Shown piece by piece: positions 8,720-16,806 of a stretch of DNA of 64,000 nucleotides. The translations under genes were made by a program, and so were the position numbers. The stretch comes from Paenibacillus sp. USDA918EY (GTDB lineage: Bacteria > Bacillota > Bacilli > Paenibacillales > Paenibacillaceae). The stretch spans positions 1 to 64,000 of the forward strand of contig NZ_WTWY01000025.1 of assembly GCF_009870825.1 (NCBI RefSeq), given 5' to 3'. Below the pieces are notes generated by a model, which was not told the origin of the DNA, did not search any database, and saw nothing but the letters and a program-made list of their open reading frames with translations. Positions within the stretch are counted from its first letter, which is position 1. Each line of letters starts with the position of its first letter.

Positions 8720-9796
8720 ATGAAGGAACCGAGCCAATTGGATAAAATGAACGACCTGCTCAAGCTGGTCGCACCGGGCACTCCGTTTCGGGACGGCCTG
8801 GAAAACGTGCTGCGCGCCAAAACCGGAGGTCTGCTGGTCGTCGGCTACAGCCCGGAAGTCATGGAAGTGGTCGACGGCGGCTTTTCGATCAACTGCGATT
8901 TTTCGCCGAACTATTTATACGAGCTCGCCAAAATGGACGGAGCGATCATATTAAGCGAGGACCTGAAGCGGATTTTGTACGCCAACACCCAGCTGATTCC
9001 GGATTCCTCCATTTCCTCGACCGAAACGGGTATCCGCCATCGCACCGCCGAGCGTGTCGCCAAGCAGACCGGCAAACTGGTGGTGTCGATTTCCCAACGC
9101 CGCAACATTATCACGTTGTATCAAGGCACGCTCCGATATGCGCTGAAGGAAATCGGCGTTATTTTGACGAAGGCGAACCAGGCGCTTCAGACGCTCGAAA
9201 AATACCGCGCGGTTTTGAACCAGTCGCTCACCAACCTGTCTGCATCGGAATTCGAAGAACTGGTAACCGTTCCCGAGGTCGTCAACGTCATTCAGCGGGT
9301 TGAGATGGTGCTGCGGATCAAAATGGAAATCAAGCGCTATATCAATGAGCTGGGCAACGAAGGCCGGCTGATCAGCATGCAGATGGAAGAGCTCGTCAGC
9401 AATATGGAAGAGGAAGCGTGGCTTCTGTACAAGGATTACGCCCGGGAAGACAACGACGAAAAAATCCGCGAAATCATTGCCGGACTGAAGCGGGCCACGG
9501 ACGATGAACTGCTCGACATTCATTATGTCGTGCGGCTGCTCGGCTACCCGATCTCCGCGGCGAACTCGGAGGAGTCCATCGCACCGCGCGGATACCGCAT
9601 CCTGAACAAAATTCCGCGGCTGCCGAACGTCATCATCCATAACTTGGTCGAGCAATTCGGAGAGCTGCCGCACATCATGATGGCAACCATTGAAGAATTG
9701 GATGAAGTGGATGGAATTGGCGAAGTCAGAGCCCGCAACATTAAGGAAGGTTTGAAACGTTTACAGGAACAAGTATTCATTGACAGACAAATTTAA
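8720..9796 (+). CDS. disA: DNA integrity scanning diadenylate cyclase DisA
   Basis: A 358-residue protein that makes cyclic di-AMP from two ATP and lowers this activity at branched DNA, delaying sporulation when DNA is damaged. The DAC domain shows the DGA motif near residue 73 and RHR near residue 107. The middle is helical, and the C-terminal helix-hairpin-helix domain is seen at about 320-350 (DEVDGIGEVRARNIKEG). It lies directly downstream of radA, the usual partner. Confidence 0.97.
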   Translation: MKEPSQLDKMNDLLKLVAPGTPFRDGLENVLRAKTGGLLVVGYSPEVMEVVDGGFSINCDFSPNYLYELAKMDGAIILSEDLKRILYANTQLIPDSSISSTETGIRHRTAERVAKQTGKLVVSISQRRNIITLYQGTLRYALKEIGVILTKANQALQTLEKYRAVLNQSLTNLSASEFEELVTVPEVVNVIQRVEMVLRIKMEIKRYINELGNEGRLISMQMEELVSNMEEEAWLLYKDYAREDNDEKIREIIAGLKRATDDELLDIHYVVRLLGYPISAANSEESIAPRGYRILNKIPRLPNVIIHNLVEQFGELPHIMMATIEELDEVDGIGEVRARNIKEGLKRLQEQVFIDRQI

Positions 9797-9850
9797 ATGC
9801 CATACAATCAAGGGATGATACGGGGGTACTAAAAAATTCGAGGTGAAAAA

Positions 9851-10579
9851 ATGTTTACGAAATCAATTCCGAACATGTTTACGTTAGGTAACTTGTTTCT
9901 CGGAATGGTAGGAATTATGCTGGCTTTCGACAACAAATTAAGCTTGGCGGCCATCATGATTATTATTGCGATGCTTTGCGACGGATTGGACGGCCGGGTG
10001 GCCCGGGCGCTCAATGCACAAAGTGAATTCGGCAAGGAACTGGATTCTCTCTCGGATGTCATTTCTTTTGGTGTAGCACCCGCACTTATCATGTATGTTA
10101 CTTCTTTCCACGGCATGCACCATGCGCTTATTTGGACCGTAACGGCCATTTTTCCGATTTGCGGCGCGCTGCGTTTGGCGCGATTTAACGTTCAATCCGG
10201 GATTCCGGGATATTTTATTGGATTGCCTATACCGGCTGCAGGTGGCGTTTTGGCCACGTTGTCGCTGTTTCATAAAGAAATTTCGGCCCCTTACATGATT
10301 ATCGGCATGTTGATTCTGTCTTATCTGATGGTCAGCACGGTGAAGTATCCGAACTTCAAAAAGGTGGGGCTCCCGAAAAAAGCCGTGATGTACGCCCCCG
10401 TCGTCATCATCGCGGGAGTCGCCGTCGCCGTTATTTTTCCGGATCAACTATCCAAGCTTATTTTCGTTCCGCTGGTTCTTTATGCAGCCTACGGATTGAA
10501 GCAAAACGTGGAGAGGCTGACCCGCAGACGCCATCAAGATCAAACGACGGAGCAAAAAGTGTTCAACGATCATTCATAG
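9851..10579 (+). CDS. pssA: CDP-diacylglycerol-serine O-phosphatidyltransferase
   Basis: A 242-residue integral membrane enzyme that makes phosphatidylserine, the precursor of phosphatidylethanolamine, from CDP-diacylglycerol and serine. The CDP-alcohol phosphotransferase signature DG-x2-AR-x8-G-x3-D-x3-D is seen at about residues 44-69 (DGLDGRVAR, then FGKELDSLSD). Several hydrophobic helices follow. In B. subtilis this position is occupied directly by yacL. A strong hairpin terminator follows. Confidence 0.95.
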   Translation: MFTKSIPNMFTLGNLFLGMVGIMLAFDNKLSLAAIMIIIAMLCDGLDGRVARALNAQSEFGKELDSLSDVISFGVAPALIMYVTSFHGMHHALIWTVTAIFPICGALRLARFNVQSGIPGYFIGLPIPAAGGVLATLSLFHKEISAPYMIIGMLILSYLMVSTVKYPNFKKVGLPKKAVMYAPVVIIAGVAVAVIFPDQLSKLIFVPLVLYAAYGLKQNVERLTRRRHQDQTTEQKVFNDHS

Positions 10580-10590
10580 CCGCAAAAATA

Positions 10591-10637
10591 AAAAGCATTT
10601 ATTTCCCGCTGCTCGCAGCGGAAATAAATGCTTTTTT
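10591..10637. terminator. Bidirectional terminator between pssA and the minus-strand gene
   Basis: AAAAGCATTTATTTCC plus GCTGC pairs with GCAGC plus GGAAATAAATGCTTTT with one bulged C. T-runs flank it on both strands, so it can serve pssA and the convergent gene at 10674-11069. Confidence 0.9.
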
Positions 10638-10673
10638 GTTTGCCTTGTATTCCATAACGGGATTGCCACAAGT

Positions 10674-11069
10674 CTATGACAGATTAAACAAGCCAAGCGT
10701 AGAACATTTTTGCGATTCCTTCTGGACGACTTCGTCCATGTTGATGCCCAGCAGGTTGCATAAAGCCGACATGTAGAAAATGTTGCGCCCCAGTTCGGCG
10801 CTGATGATTTCCCTGCAATTTTCGCATAACTCGCCGCGGACATGGGTACGAACGACGTCCTTGGCCTCTTCAAGGCTCACTTCGGACTCAAAGGACTGTT
10901 TGGTGGCATGGAGTTCGATGCAGCCGCAGTCCGTAACGGCCTTGGCGACAGCCCGGTTGACGGATGCGCTGCTTTGCCCGTTTTTGGACAACACATCCAG
11001 CAGACTGCGGTGACGGAGCAACAATTCGGAAACCTGATCCTGAAAAGCCTGTAAACTTGGTGCGCTCAT
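10674..11069 (-). CDS. Conserved protein of unknown function, MazG-like pattern
   Basis: A 131-residue protein read from the ATG at 11069, where AGAGGTGAAAAGGAAA supplies a ribosome site; an in-frame ATG 12 codons upstream is less well placed. The C-terminal part (AELGRNIFYMSALCNLLG, then INMDEVVQKE) recalls the last helices of MazG-like pyrophosphatases (E-L-G-x-x-x-F-Y-x-x-A-L). Conserved Cys pairs occur at CGC and at CENC. The MazG link is only a pattern impression. It is convergent with pssA and divergent from yacL. Confidence 0.75.
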   Translation of the reverse strand: MSAPSLQAFQDQVSELLLRHRSLLDVLSKNGQSSASVNRAVAKAVTDCGCIELHATKQSFESEVSLEEAKDVVRTHVRGELCENCREIISAELGRNIFYMSALCNLLGINMDEVVQKESQKCSTLGLFNLS

Positions 11070-11276
11070 TTTCCTTTTCACCTCTAGCATAAGAATTGAG
11101 TTCATTATATGCCAGGCATTTGCCCATTTTCAACCAAAAATGACACGTCCTTCAGAAGCGTATTCGATACCCGCGATAGAAAAATTTGGGTCCCTCAGGA
11201 TTATGAGCGCCGAATTTGGACCATACTGCTAAGGAAATATGTATAACTGATACAGTTTAAGGAGGTGTGGGAACTT

Positions 11277-12353
11277 ATGCTGAGAAAATTCATCGTGGCG
11301 TTTGCCGGATTGTGCGGCGCTTGGGCGGGTTATACCCTTCATCAATCAGCCGGATGGACGTTCCCGAATTTAGGTATTGATCAATCCGTATGGGGACGTT
11401 TGATGTTCGCAGGACTTGGAGCAATTTTATTTCTGTTGATAGGTTCTCTGTGCGCCCACGCGCTTGCGGCACGTTTTCAATCGATGATTCAGACGCTGGC
11501 GGGCATGCCGATGAACGATCTGGCGGCTGGGGCCGCCGGATTGACCGGAGGGCTGCTGCTGTCGCTCCTGATCTACCCGAGCCTGGCATGGGCGGGCAAA
11601 GCGGGCGAGCTTGCCGCCGTGGGATTAACCCTTTTTTGCGGATATATGGGTTTCCGGATCGGCCTGGACAAAAAAGACGAGCTGGCCACGCTGTGGACCT
11701 CGGGACGGTGGAGCAAGGGCGACGCATACGAGGACCGGAAAATCGAAGAGCATAAGATTTTGGATACCAGCGTCATCATCGACGGGCGGATCGCGGATAT
11801 TTGCAAAACCGGCTTTATCGAAGGCACGATCGTCATCCCCGAATTCGTGCTGGAAGAGCTGCAGCATATCGCGGATTCGTCGGATTTGCTCAAACGCAAC
11901 CGCGGCCGCAGAGGGCTGGATATTTTGAACAAAATCCAAAAGGAGCTGGATGTCCGGGTGCTGATCTACGAAGGGGATTTCGAGGAGATTTCCGAGGTCG
12001 ACAGCAAGCTGGTCAAGCTGGCCAAGGTTCTTCAGGGGAAAGTTGTCACCAATGATTTCAACCTGAACAAAGTGTGCGAGCTGCAAGGCGTGTCGGTTCT
12101 GAACATCAACGATCTGGCCAACGCCGTAAAACCGGTCGTCCTGCCGGGAGAGGAAATCATGGTGCAGGTCATCAAGGACGGAAAAGAACATGGCCAAGGC
12201 GTAGCCTATCTGGACGACGGAACGATGATCGTGGTTGAAGGCGGGCGCGATTATATCGGCAGCATGATGGAAGTGCTGGTGACAAGCGTGCTGCAAACTT
12301 CTGCAGGCCGGATGATTTTCGCCAAACCGAAACTGTTGGAAAAAGCCCAGTAA
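11277..12353 (+). CDS. yacL: PIN/TRAM domain membrane protein YacL
   Basis: A 358-residue protein with about four N-terminal membrane helices (residues 1-125), a PIN nuclease-like domain with acidic residues in LDTSVIIDGR and VVTNDFNLN, and a C-terminal TRAM RNA-binding domain (PGEEIMVQVIKDG, then GQGVAYLDDG). An in-frame GTG at 11265 lies inside the AAGGAGGTG ribosome site, so the ATG at 11277 is the start. It is a conserved neighbour of ispD in Firmicutes. Confidence 0.93.
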   Translation: MLRKFIVAFAGLCGAWAGYTLHQSAGWTFPNLGIDQSVWGRLMFAGLGAILFLLIGSLCAHALAARFQSMIQTLAGMPMNDLAAGAAGLTGGLLLSLLIYPSLAWAGKAGELAAVGLTLFCGYMGFRIGLDKKDELATLWTSGRWSKGDAYEDRKIEEHKILDTSVIIDGRIADICKTGFIEGTIVIPEFVLEELQHIADSSDLLKRNRGRRGLDILNKIQKELDVRVLIYEGDFEEISEVDSKLVKLAKVLQGKVVTNDFNLNKVCELQGVSVLNINDLANAVKPVVLPGEEIMVQVIKDGKEHGQGVAYLDDGTMIVVEGGRDYIGSMMEVLVTSVLQTSAGRMIFAKPKLLEKAQ

Positions 12354-12413
12354 AAGGGGTATGATGGGGGTATACATTTTTTCTTTCGGTTGATCGAGGA
12401 GGCAAATTGCAGC

Positions 12414-13115
12414 TTGGACACTCAAAATCGCGTGGGCGTCGTGGTGGTTTCCGCGGGCAGAGGCTCGAGAATGGGAACCCGCGAAAGCAAGCAGTACCTG
12501 CTGCTTGAGAACAAGCCCATCATTATGCATACACTGGAAGTCTTCGACCGGATGCCGCTGGTACACGAAATCGTGCTGGTCACCGGGGCGGAAGACGTCG
12601 AGCGGTGCGCCGGGTGGATCGCCCATTACGGGCTTCGCAAGGTCGTTAACATCGTGCCGGGCGGCAAAGAAAGACAGCAATCCGTTTATAAAGGCTTGTT
12701 AGAAATCAGCACGGAATGGGTAATGGTTCATGACGGCGTCAGACCGTTCATCGAACCGGAACGAATCGAAGCATGCTATCAAAAAGCCCTGCTTGCCGGG
12801 GCGGCGGTGCTTGCGGTTCCCGTGAAGGATACGATCAAGCAGGTGAGCGGTTCGGGAATGATCGAAGCGACCCCCGACCGCCGGAGTCTGTGGGCAATCC
12901 ATACCCCACAGGCTTTTCGTCTTTCCGATTTGCTAAAGGCGCACGAGCAGGCGGAAGCCGACGGTTTTGCCGGAACGGACGATTCGATGCTCGTGGAACG
13001 GATGGGCATTCCGGTCGCGGTCGTCGAAGGCAGCTACACCAACATCAAGATCACGACGCCGGAAGACTTGGAATATGCCGCATTTATGTTAAAACGTGGG
13101 GAGAGAGAAGGATAG
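12414..13115 (+). CDS. ispD: 2-C-methyl-D-erythritol 4-phosphate cytidylyltransferase
   Basis: A 233-residue enzyme of the MEP isoprenoid pathway that transfers CMP from CTP to methylerythritol phosphate. The nucleotide-binding loop reads SAGRGSRMG, followed by SKQYLLLENKPI. Further motifs are VHDGVRPF and TPQAF. The open frame runs further upstream, but GAGGAGG at 12396-12402 points to the TTG at 12414. The stop codon directly abuts the ispF ATG. Confidence 0.95.
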   Translation: MDTQNRVGVVVVSAGRGSRMGTRESKQYLLLENKPIIMHTLEVFDRMPLVHEIVLVTGAEDVERCAGWIAHYGLRKVVNIVPGGKERQQSVYKGLLEISTEWVMVHDGVRPFIEPERIEACYQKALLAGAAVLAVPVKDTIKQVSGSGMIEATPDRRSLWAIHTPQAFRLSDLLKAHEQAEADGFAGTDDSMLVERMGIPVAVVEGSYTNIKITTPEDLEYAAFMLKRGEREG

Positions 13116-13604
13116 ATGATACGAGTAGGACAAGGATTTGACGTGCATCAGCTTGTGGAAGGCAGGCCGTGCATTATCGGGGGAGTCACCATCCCTTACG
13201 ACAAGGGCTTGCTTGGCCATTCCGACGCCGACGTGCTGCTGCATGCGGTGACGGATGCGATTCTCGGCGCGCTGGCGCTCGGCGATATCGGCAAACATTT
13301 TCCGGATACCGATCCCGCCTTCAAGGACGCGGACAGCTTGAAGCTGCTGCTTCATGTATGGGGGATGGCCAAGGAGCGGGGATACCGGCTCGGGAACATC
13401 GATTCCACGATCATCGCCCAAAAGCCGAAAATGGCGCCGTACATCCCGCAAATGGTTGACGTCATCGCACGCGCCCTCGAAGCGGAGCCGGAGCAGGTGA
13501 ACGTCAAGGCGACGACGACCGAGCAGCTCGGTTTTACAGGACGCGGCGAAGGAATCGCGGCCCAATCGGTTGTCTGCCTTGTCAAAGATGTGCTATCATC
13601 TTGA
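13116..13604 (+). CDS. ispF: 2-C-methyl-D-erythritol 2,4-cyclodiphosphate synthase
   Basis: A 162-residue trimeric zinc enzyme that closes the cyclodiphosphate ring in the MEP pathway. Metal ligands are seen in DVHQL and GHSDADVLLHA, with the family block ALGDIGKHFPD and the C-terminal TEQLGFTGRGEGIAA. The ATG starts immediately after the ispD stop, so translation is probably coupled. Confidence 0.97.
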   Translation: MIRVGQGFDVHQLVEGRPCIIGGVTIPYDKGLLGHSDADVLLHAVTDAILGALALGDIGKHFPDTDPAFKDADSLKLLLHVWGMAKERGYRLGNIDSTIIAQKPKMAPYIPQMVDVIARALEAEPEQVNVKATTTEQLGFTGRGEGIAAQSVVCLVKDVLSS

Positions 13605-13953
13605 AGGATTTTTGAGTAGAGAAGCGTAAGTAAACGGTTCATTGCCGGTTAGTTGAATCGTTACAGTGAAAGTAGCGAAGGGGGCGGAATCGATTCTTTC
13701 GAAATTGAAAGCTTCTTGAAAAAAAGCTGCTTCGGACGCATACGCTAGCGGTCGCCTAAAAGCTTTCCGAAGGAAAGCTAGCATCGAAAGCATAAGCTTT
13801 GTCTCCGGATTTCTACCGTGTTGGAAATCTTGATCATGAAATTTGGAGACAACAGCGATCGGAAGAACGATTCGTAACCGTAGCGGTCACTTTGCACTAT
13901 ATGAACTAAATTGCAGATCGAACCGAGTAAACACAAAGCGGAGGGGTATGACC
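13605..13953 (+). promoter_or_regulatory. Structured gene-free leader upstream of gltX
   Basis: This 349-bp stretch has no gene or T-box signature. It holds ACGGTTCA/TGAATCGT (about 13633-13661), AGCTTTCC-GAA-GGAAAGCT (13761-13779), AAAGC-ATAA-GCTTT (13787-13800) and GTCTCC at 13801-13806 with GGAGAC at 13845-13850. AAGCTTT-like words recur through the middle. No clear sigma-A promoter was found. The hairpins are direct observations; a regulatory role is inference. Confidence 0.4.
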
Positions 13954-15417
13954 ATGACTGATAAAGTTCGCGTACGGTACGCACCGAGTCCCACGGGACA
14001 TTTACATATCGGAAACGCCAGAACGGCGCTGTTTAACTATTTGTACGCCCGTAACCAGGGCGGAGACTTCGTGATCCGGATCGAGGATACCGACGTCAAG
14101 CGGAACATTGCCGGGGGCGAGGAGAGCCAGCTGAAATATTTGAAATGGCTCGGACTCGATTGGGACGAAAGCATCGATATCGGCGGCGGCTACGGACCTT
14201 ACCGTCAAACGGAACGTCTCGACATCTACAACAAATACACGCAGCAGCTGCTGGACAGAGGGCTTGCTTATTACTGCTACTGCACGGAAGAAGAGCTGGA
14301 AAAGGAGCGGGAAGAGCAGATCGCGCGCGGCGAAACTCCCCGTTATTCCGGCAAGCATCGTAATTTGACCGAGGAGCAGCGGAAAGCATACGAAGCGGAA
14401 GGACGCGTCGCAAGCATCCGTTTCCGCGTTCCCGACGACAAGACGTATACGTTCGACGACATGGTTAAAGGAACGATTTCGTTTAATACCCAGGATACCG
14501 GCGATTTCGTCATCGTAAAAAAAGACGGCATTCCGACATACAACTACGCGGTCGTCATCGACGATCACCTGATGGAGATCAGCCACGTGCTGCGCGGGGA
14601 AGACCATATCTCCAACACGCCGCGGCAGCTGATGATCTACGAAGCGCTCGGCTGGGAGCCGCCGCGTTTCGGCCATATGACGCTGATCGTCAACGAACAT
14701 CATAAAAAGCTCAGCAAACGGGACGAATCGATCATCCAGTTCATCGAGCAGTACGATCAGCTCGGCTATTTGCCGGAAGCGCTGGTCAACTTCATCGCCC
14801 TTCTCGGCTGGTCGCCGGAAGGAGAAGAGGAAATTTACAGCCTGGAAGAATTGATCAAAATCTTCAATCCGGACCGGCTGTCGAAAAGCCCGGCGGTGTT
14901 CGACCAGAACAAGCTGGCGCACCTCAACAACGCATACATTAAAAAAGCGGATCCGGAGCGTATTGCGCAGCTTGCCATTCCGCATCTGCAAAAAGCGGGC
15001 CGTCTGCCTGCAGACCTTAACGCCGAACAGGAAGCATGGGCGAAAAAGCTGGTTGCCTTGTATCAAGAGCAAATGGTGGCCGCTTCGGACATCGTCGAAT
15101 TGTCGGCCATGTTTTTCCGCACCCATCTGGAAGTGGACGCCGAAGCCCAGCCGATCCTGGGCGAAGAGCATGTACCGACCGTGCTGAAGGCGTTGCTTGC
15201 GAAAATCGAAGCTTCCGAGGAGTACTCGGCGCCTCATATCGCCGCTTTGATCAAAGAGGTGCAGAAGGAAACGGGCTTTAAAGGCAAGCAGCTCTTTATG
15301 CCGATCCGCGTGGCGCTGACGGGCCAGATGCATGGACGCGACCTGAACGAAACGATTTATTTGCTCGGCAAAGATCGCGTCATCGAACGTTTGAGATCGC
15401 ATATCAAAGGAGCTTGA
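13954..15417 (+). CDS. gltX: Glutamyl-tRNA synthetase
   Basis: A 487-residue class I aminoacyl-tRNA synthetase. The HIGH motif is in PTGHLHIGNAR near residue 10 and the KMSKS equivalent is KLSKRDE near residue 253. The tRNA-binding C-terminal helical domain is complete. GGAGGGG at 13940-13946 suits the ATG at 13954 better than the ATG at 13948. In Bacillales this enzyme usually also charges tRNA-Gln for amidation by GatCAB. Confidence 0.97.
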   Translation: MTDKVRVRYAPSPTGHLHIGNARTALFNYLYARNQGGDFVIRIEDTDVKRNIAGGEESQLKYLKWLGLDWDESIDIGGGYGPYRQTERLDIYNKYTQQLLDRGLAYYCYCTEEELEKEREEQIARGETPRYSGKHRNLTEEQRKAYEAEGRVASIRFRVPDDKTYTFDDMVKGTISFNTQDTGDFVIVKKDGIPTYNYAVVIDDHLMEISHVLRGEDHISNTPRQLMIYEALGWEPPRFGHMTLIVNEHHKKLSKRDESIIQFIEQYDQLGYLPEALVNFIALLGWSPEGEEEIYSLEELIKIFNPDRLSKSPAVFDQNKLAHLNNAYIKKADPERIAQLAIPHLQKAGRLPADLNAEQEAWAKKLVALYQEQMVAASDIVELSAMFFRTHLEVDAEAQPILGEEHVPTVLKALLAKIEASEEYSAPHIAALIKEVQKETGFKGKQLFMPIRVALTGQMHGRDLNETIYLLGKDRVIERLRSHIKGA

Positions 15418-15463
15418 TCGCGGGCGGCCGTCCGCGGAACGAGCCCAAATGCCGAAAACTTTC

Positions 15464-15494
15464 TTGTCAGCCCGACGTATTTTCGGCTATAATA
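15464..15494 (+). promoter_or_regulatory. Promoter of the cysE T-box leader
   Basis: TTGTCA at 15464-15469 and TATAAT at 15489-15494 are separated by 19 bp, slightly long. The -10 is perfect and lies just before the T-box leader. Confidence 0.6.
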
Positions 15495-15499
15495 ACTAC

Positions 15500-15873
15500 C
15501 AAAATAAGATCTATAAAGCCTGTCTATAAGAGCAGGCCGAACATAGACGAAGTGATGAAGAAGCGATGAGCAGGAGAAGTACGCTTTAGCCTCGGGCATT
15601 TACCAGAGAGGATAACCTCATGGAGATTTTGCTTTCCATGCTGGCTGGAAGTTATCCATATGCCGGCTGCGGAAATGCGCCTGTGAGCTGCATGGATGAG
15701 CGGTTTCGTTTTTGAAGCCGTTAGACTGTGCCGGAAGGCCCCCGTTATCGGGCAATCGAGTGGAATCTGAAGCCGCGTGCATATGAAGTTGCCATGCACC
15801 CGTGCTCAGGTTCAAGCAGAGTGGAACCGCGTATCAAACGCCTCTGCAGCGAAAGCTGCCGGGGCGTTTTTTG
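15500..15873 (+). promoter_or_regulatory. Cysteine T-box leader of cysE-cysS
   Basis: The conserved T-box GCAGAGTGGAACCGCG is at 15816-15831. It is followed by a terminator at 15837-15872 (AACGCCTCTGCAGC with GCTGCCGGGGCGTT, then TTTTTT). Upstream an AGAAGTA element and an AGAGAGG distal loop fit Stem I. The 3' side of the specifier loop reads GGAAATGCGCC, giving TGC (Cys) at 15676-15678. Uncharged tRNA-Cys is predicted to stabilise the antiterminator and switch on cysE and perhaps cysS, as in B. subtilis. Confidence 0.9.
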
Positions 15874-15955
15874 GTCTTCAGGCAAGCCGCCGAACGGGCG
15901 GCAGCCTGTGCTTATGGGAGCGAAGGAAGAGAAGAGGACAAAGAGGGGAACGGAC

Positions 15956-16639
15956 ATGTTCAAAAGAATCAGATCGGATATCCAGACGGTATTTGAAAAC
16001 GATCCGGCCGCCCGAAGTTTGTTCGAGGTGGTATTCACCTATTCGGGGTTGCATGCCATCTGGGCCCACCGGATCGCACATAAGCTGTACACCCGACGAT
16101 GGTTCACCCTTGCCCGTGCCATTTCGCAGTTCAGCAGATTCATGACGGGGATCGAAATCCATCCCGGCGCAAAAATCGGCAACCGGCTTTTTATCGACCA
16201 CGGCATGGGCGTGGTGATCGGGGAAACCTGCGAAATCGGCGACGATGTCGTCATTTACCAGGGCGTAACGCTCGGCGGTACGGGGAAGGAAAAAGGGAAG
16301 CGGCATCCAACGATCGGCAACAACGTCGTCATTGCTTCCGGTGCCAAGGTTCTCGGTTCTTTTAAAGTGGGCGACCAAAGCAACATTGGAGCCAATTCCG
16401 TCGTGCTGAAGGAAGTACCGCCCAACAGTACGGTCGTCGGCATTCCGGGCCGGATCGTGAAGCAGGACGGCCGCCGCGTCGACCGCCTCAGCCATCAGCT
16501 TCCGGACCCGATCGTCGACTCGCTCCGCAGCATGCAGGAGGAAATCAACCGGCTTCGAAAGGAACTCGAACACCTGACAAACGAACGCGGCGATCTGGTT
16601 CGAATCAACGCCGTCCCAAGCCGGGAGCAAGGGGAATGA
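15956..16639 (+). CDS. cysE: Serine O-acetyltransferase
   Basis: A 227-residue enzyme that makes O-acetylserine, the carbon skeleton for cysteine. The central left-handed beta-helix is shown by hexapeptide repeats and by GIEIHPGAKIG, DHGMGVVIGETC and YQGVTLGGTGKEKGKRHP, the catalytic and acetyl-CoA region. The C-terminal tail is helical. The frame is open further upstream, but AAGAGGGG precedes the ATG at 15956. It is controlled by the Cys T-box just upstream. Confidence 0.97.
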   Translation: MFKRIRSDIQTVFENDPAARSLFEVVFTYSGLHAIWAHRIAHKLYTRRWFTLARAISQFSRFMTGIEIHPGAKIGNRLFIDHGMGVVIGETCEIGDDVVIYQGVTLGGTGKEKGKRHPTIGNNVVIASGAKVLGSFKVGDQSNIGANSVVLKEVPPNSTVVGIPGRIVKQDGRRVDRLSHQLPDPIVDSLRSMQEEINRLRKELEHLTNERGDLVRINAVPSREQGE

Positions 16640-16669
16640 CCTCTGCCGGGGGAATGGGGGTTAACGCCG

Positions 16670-16757
16670 AACCGGCATAATGCCGGGGTGTCCGGTTTAT
16701 TTTTGGCGATATTCCGGTTTCGCTCTTGCAATGGCTTTACAGCTTTTAGTTTATAAT
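16670..16757 (+). promoter_or_regulatory. cysE-cysS intergenic dyads and possible promoter
   Basis: CCGGCAT-A-ATGCCGG is at 16672-16686, and an alternative pairing AACCGG at 16670-16675 with CCGGTT at 16692-16697 is followed by a T-rich tract, resembling a weak terminator. TATAAT at 16752-16757 follows, but its nearest -35-like hexamer TTGCAA (16726-16731) is 20 bp away. cysS may therefore have partly separate transcription. Confidence 0.4.
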
Positions 16758-16806
16758 AAGAAATGAGGATTTTGGCATAAAATCCCGAATGAAAGGAAAT
16801 GTGACT

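Noticed and set aside
13605..13953. T-box upstream of gltX
   Set aside because: No TGGNACCGCG consensus and no following terminator; the only T-box found is at 15816-15831.
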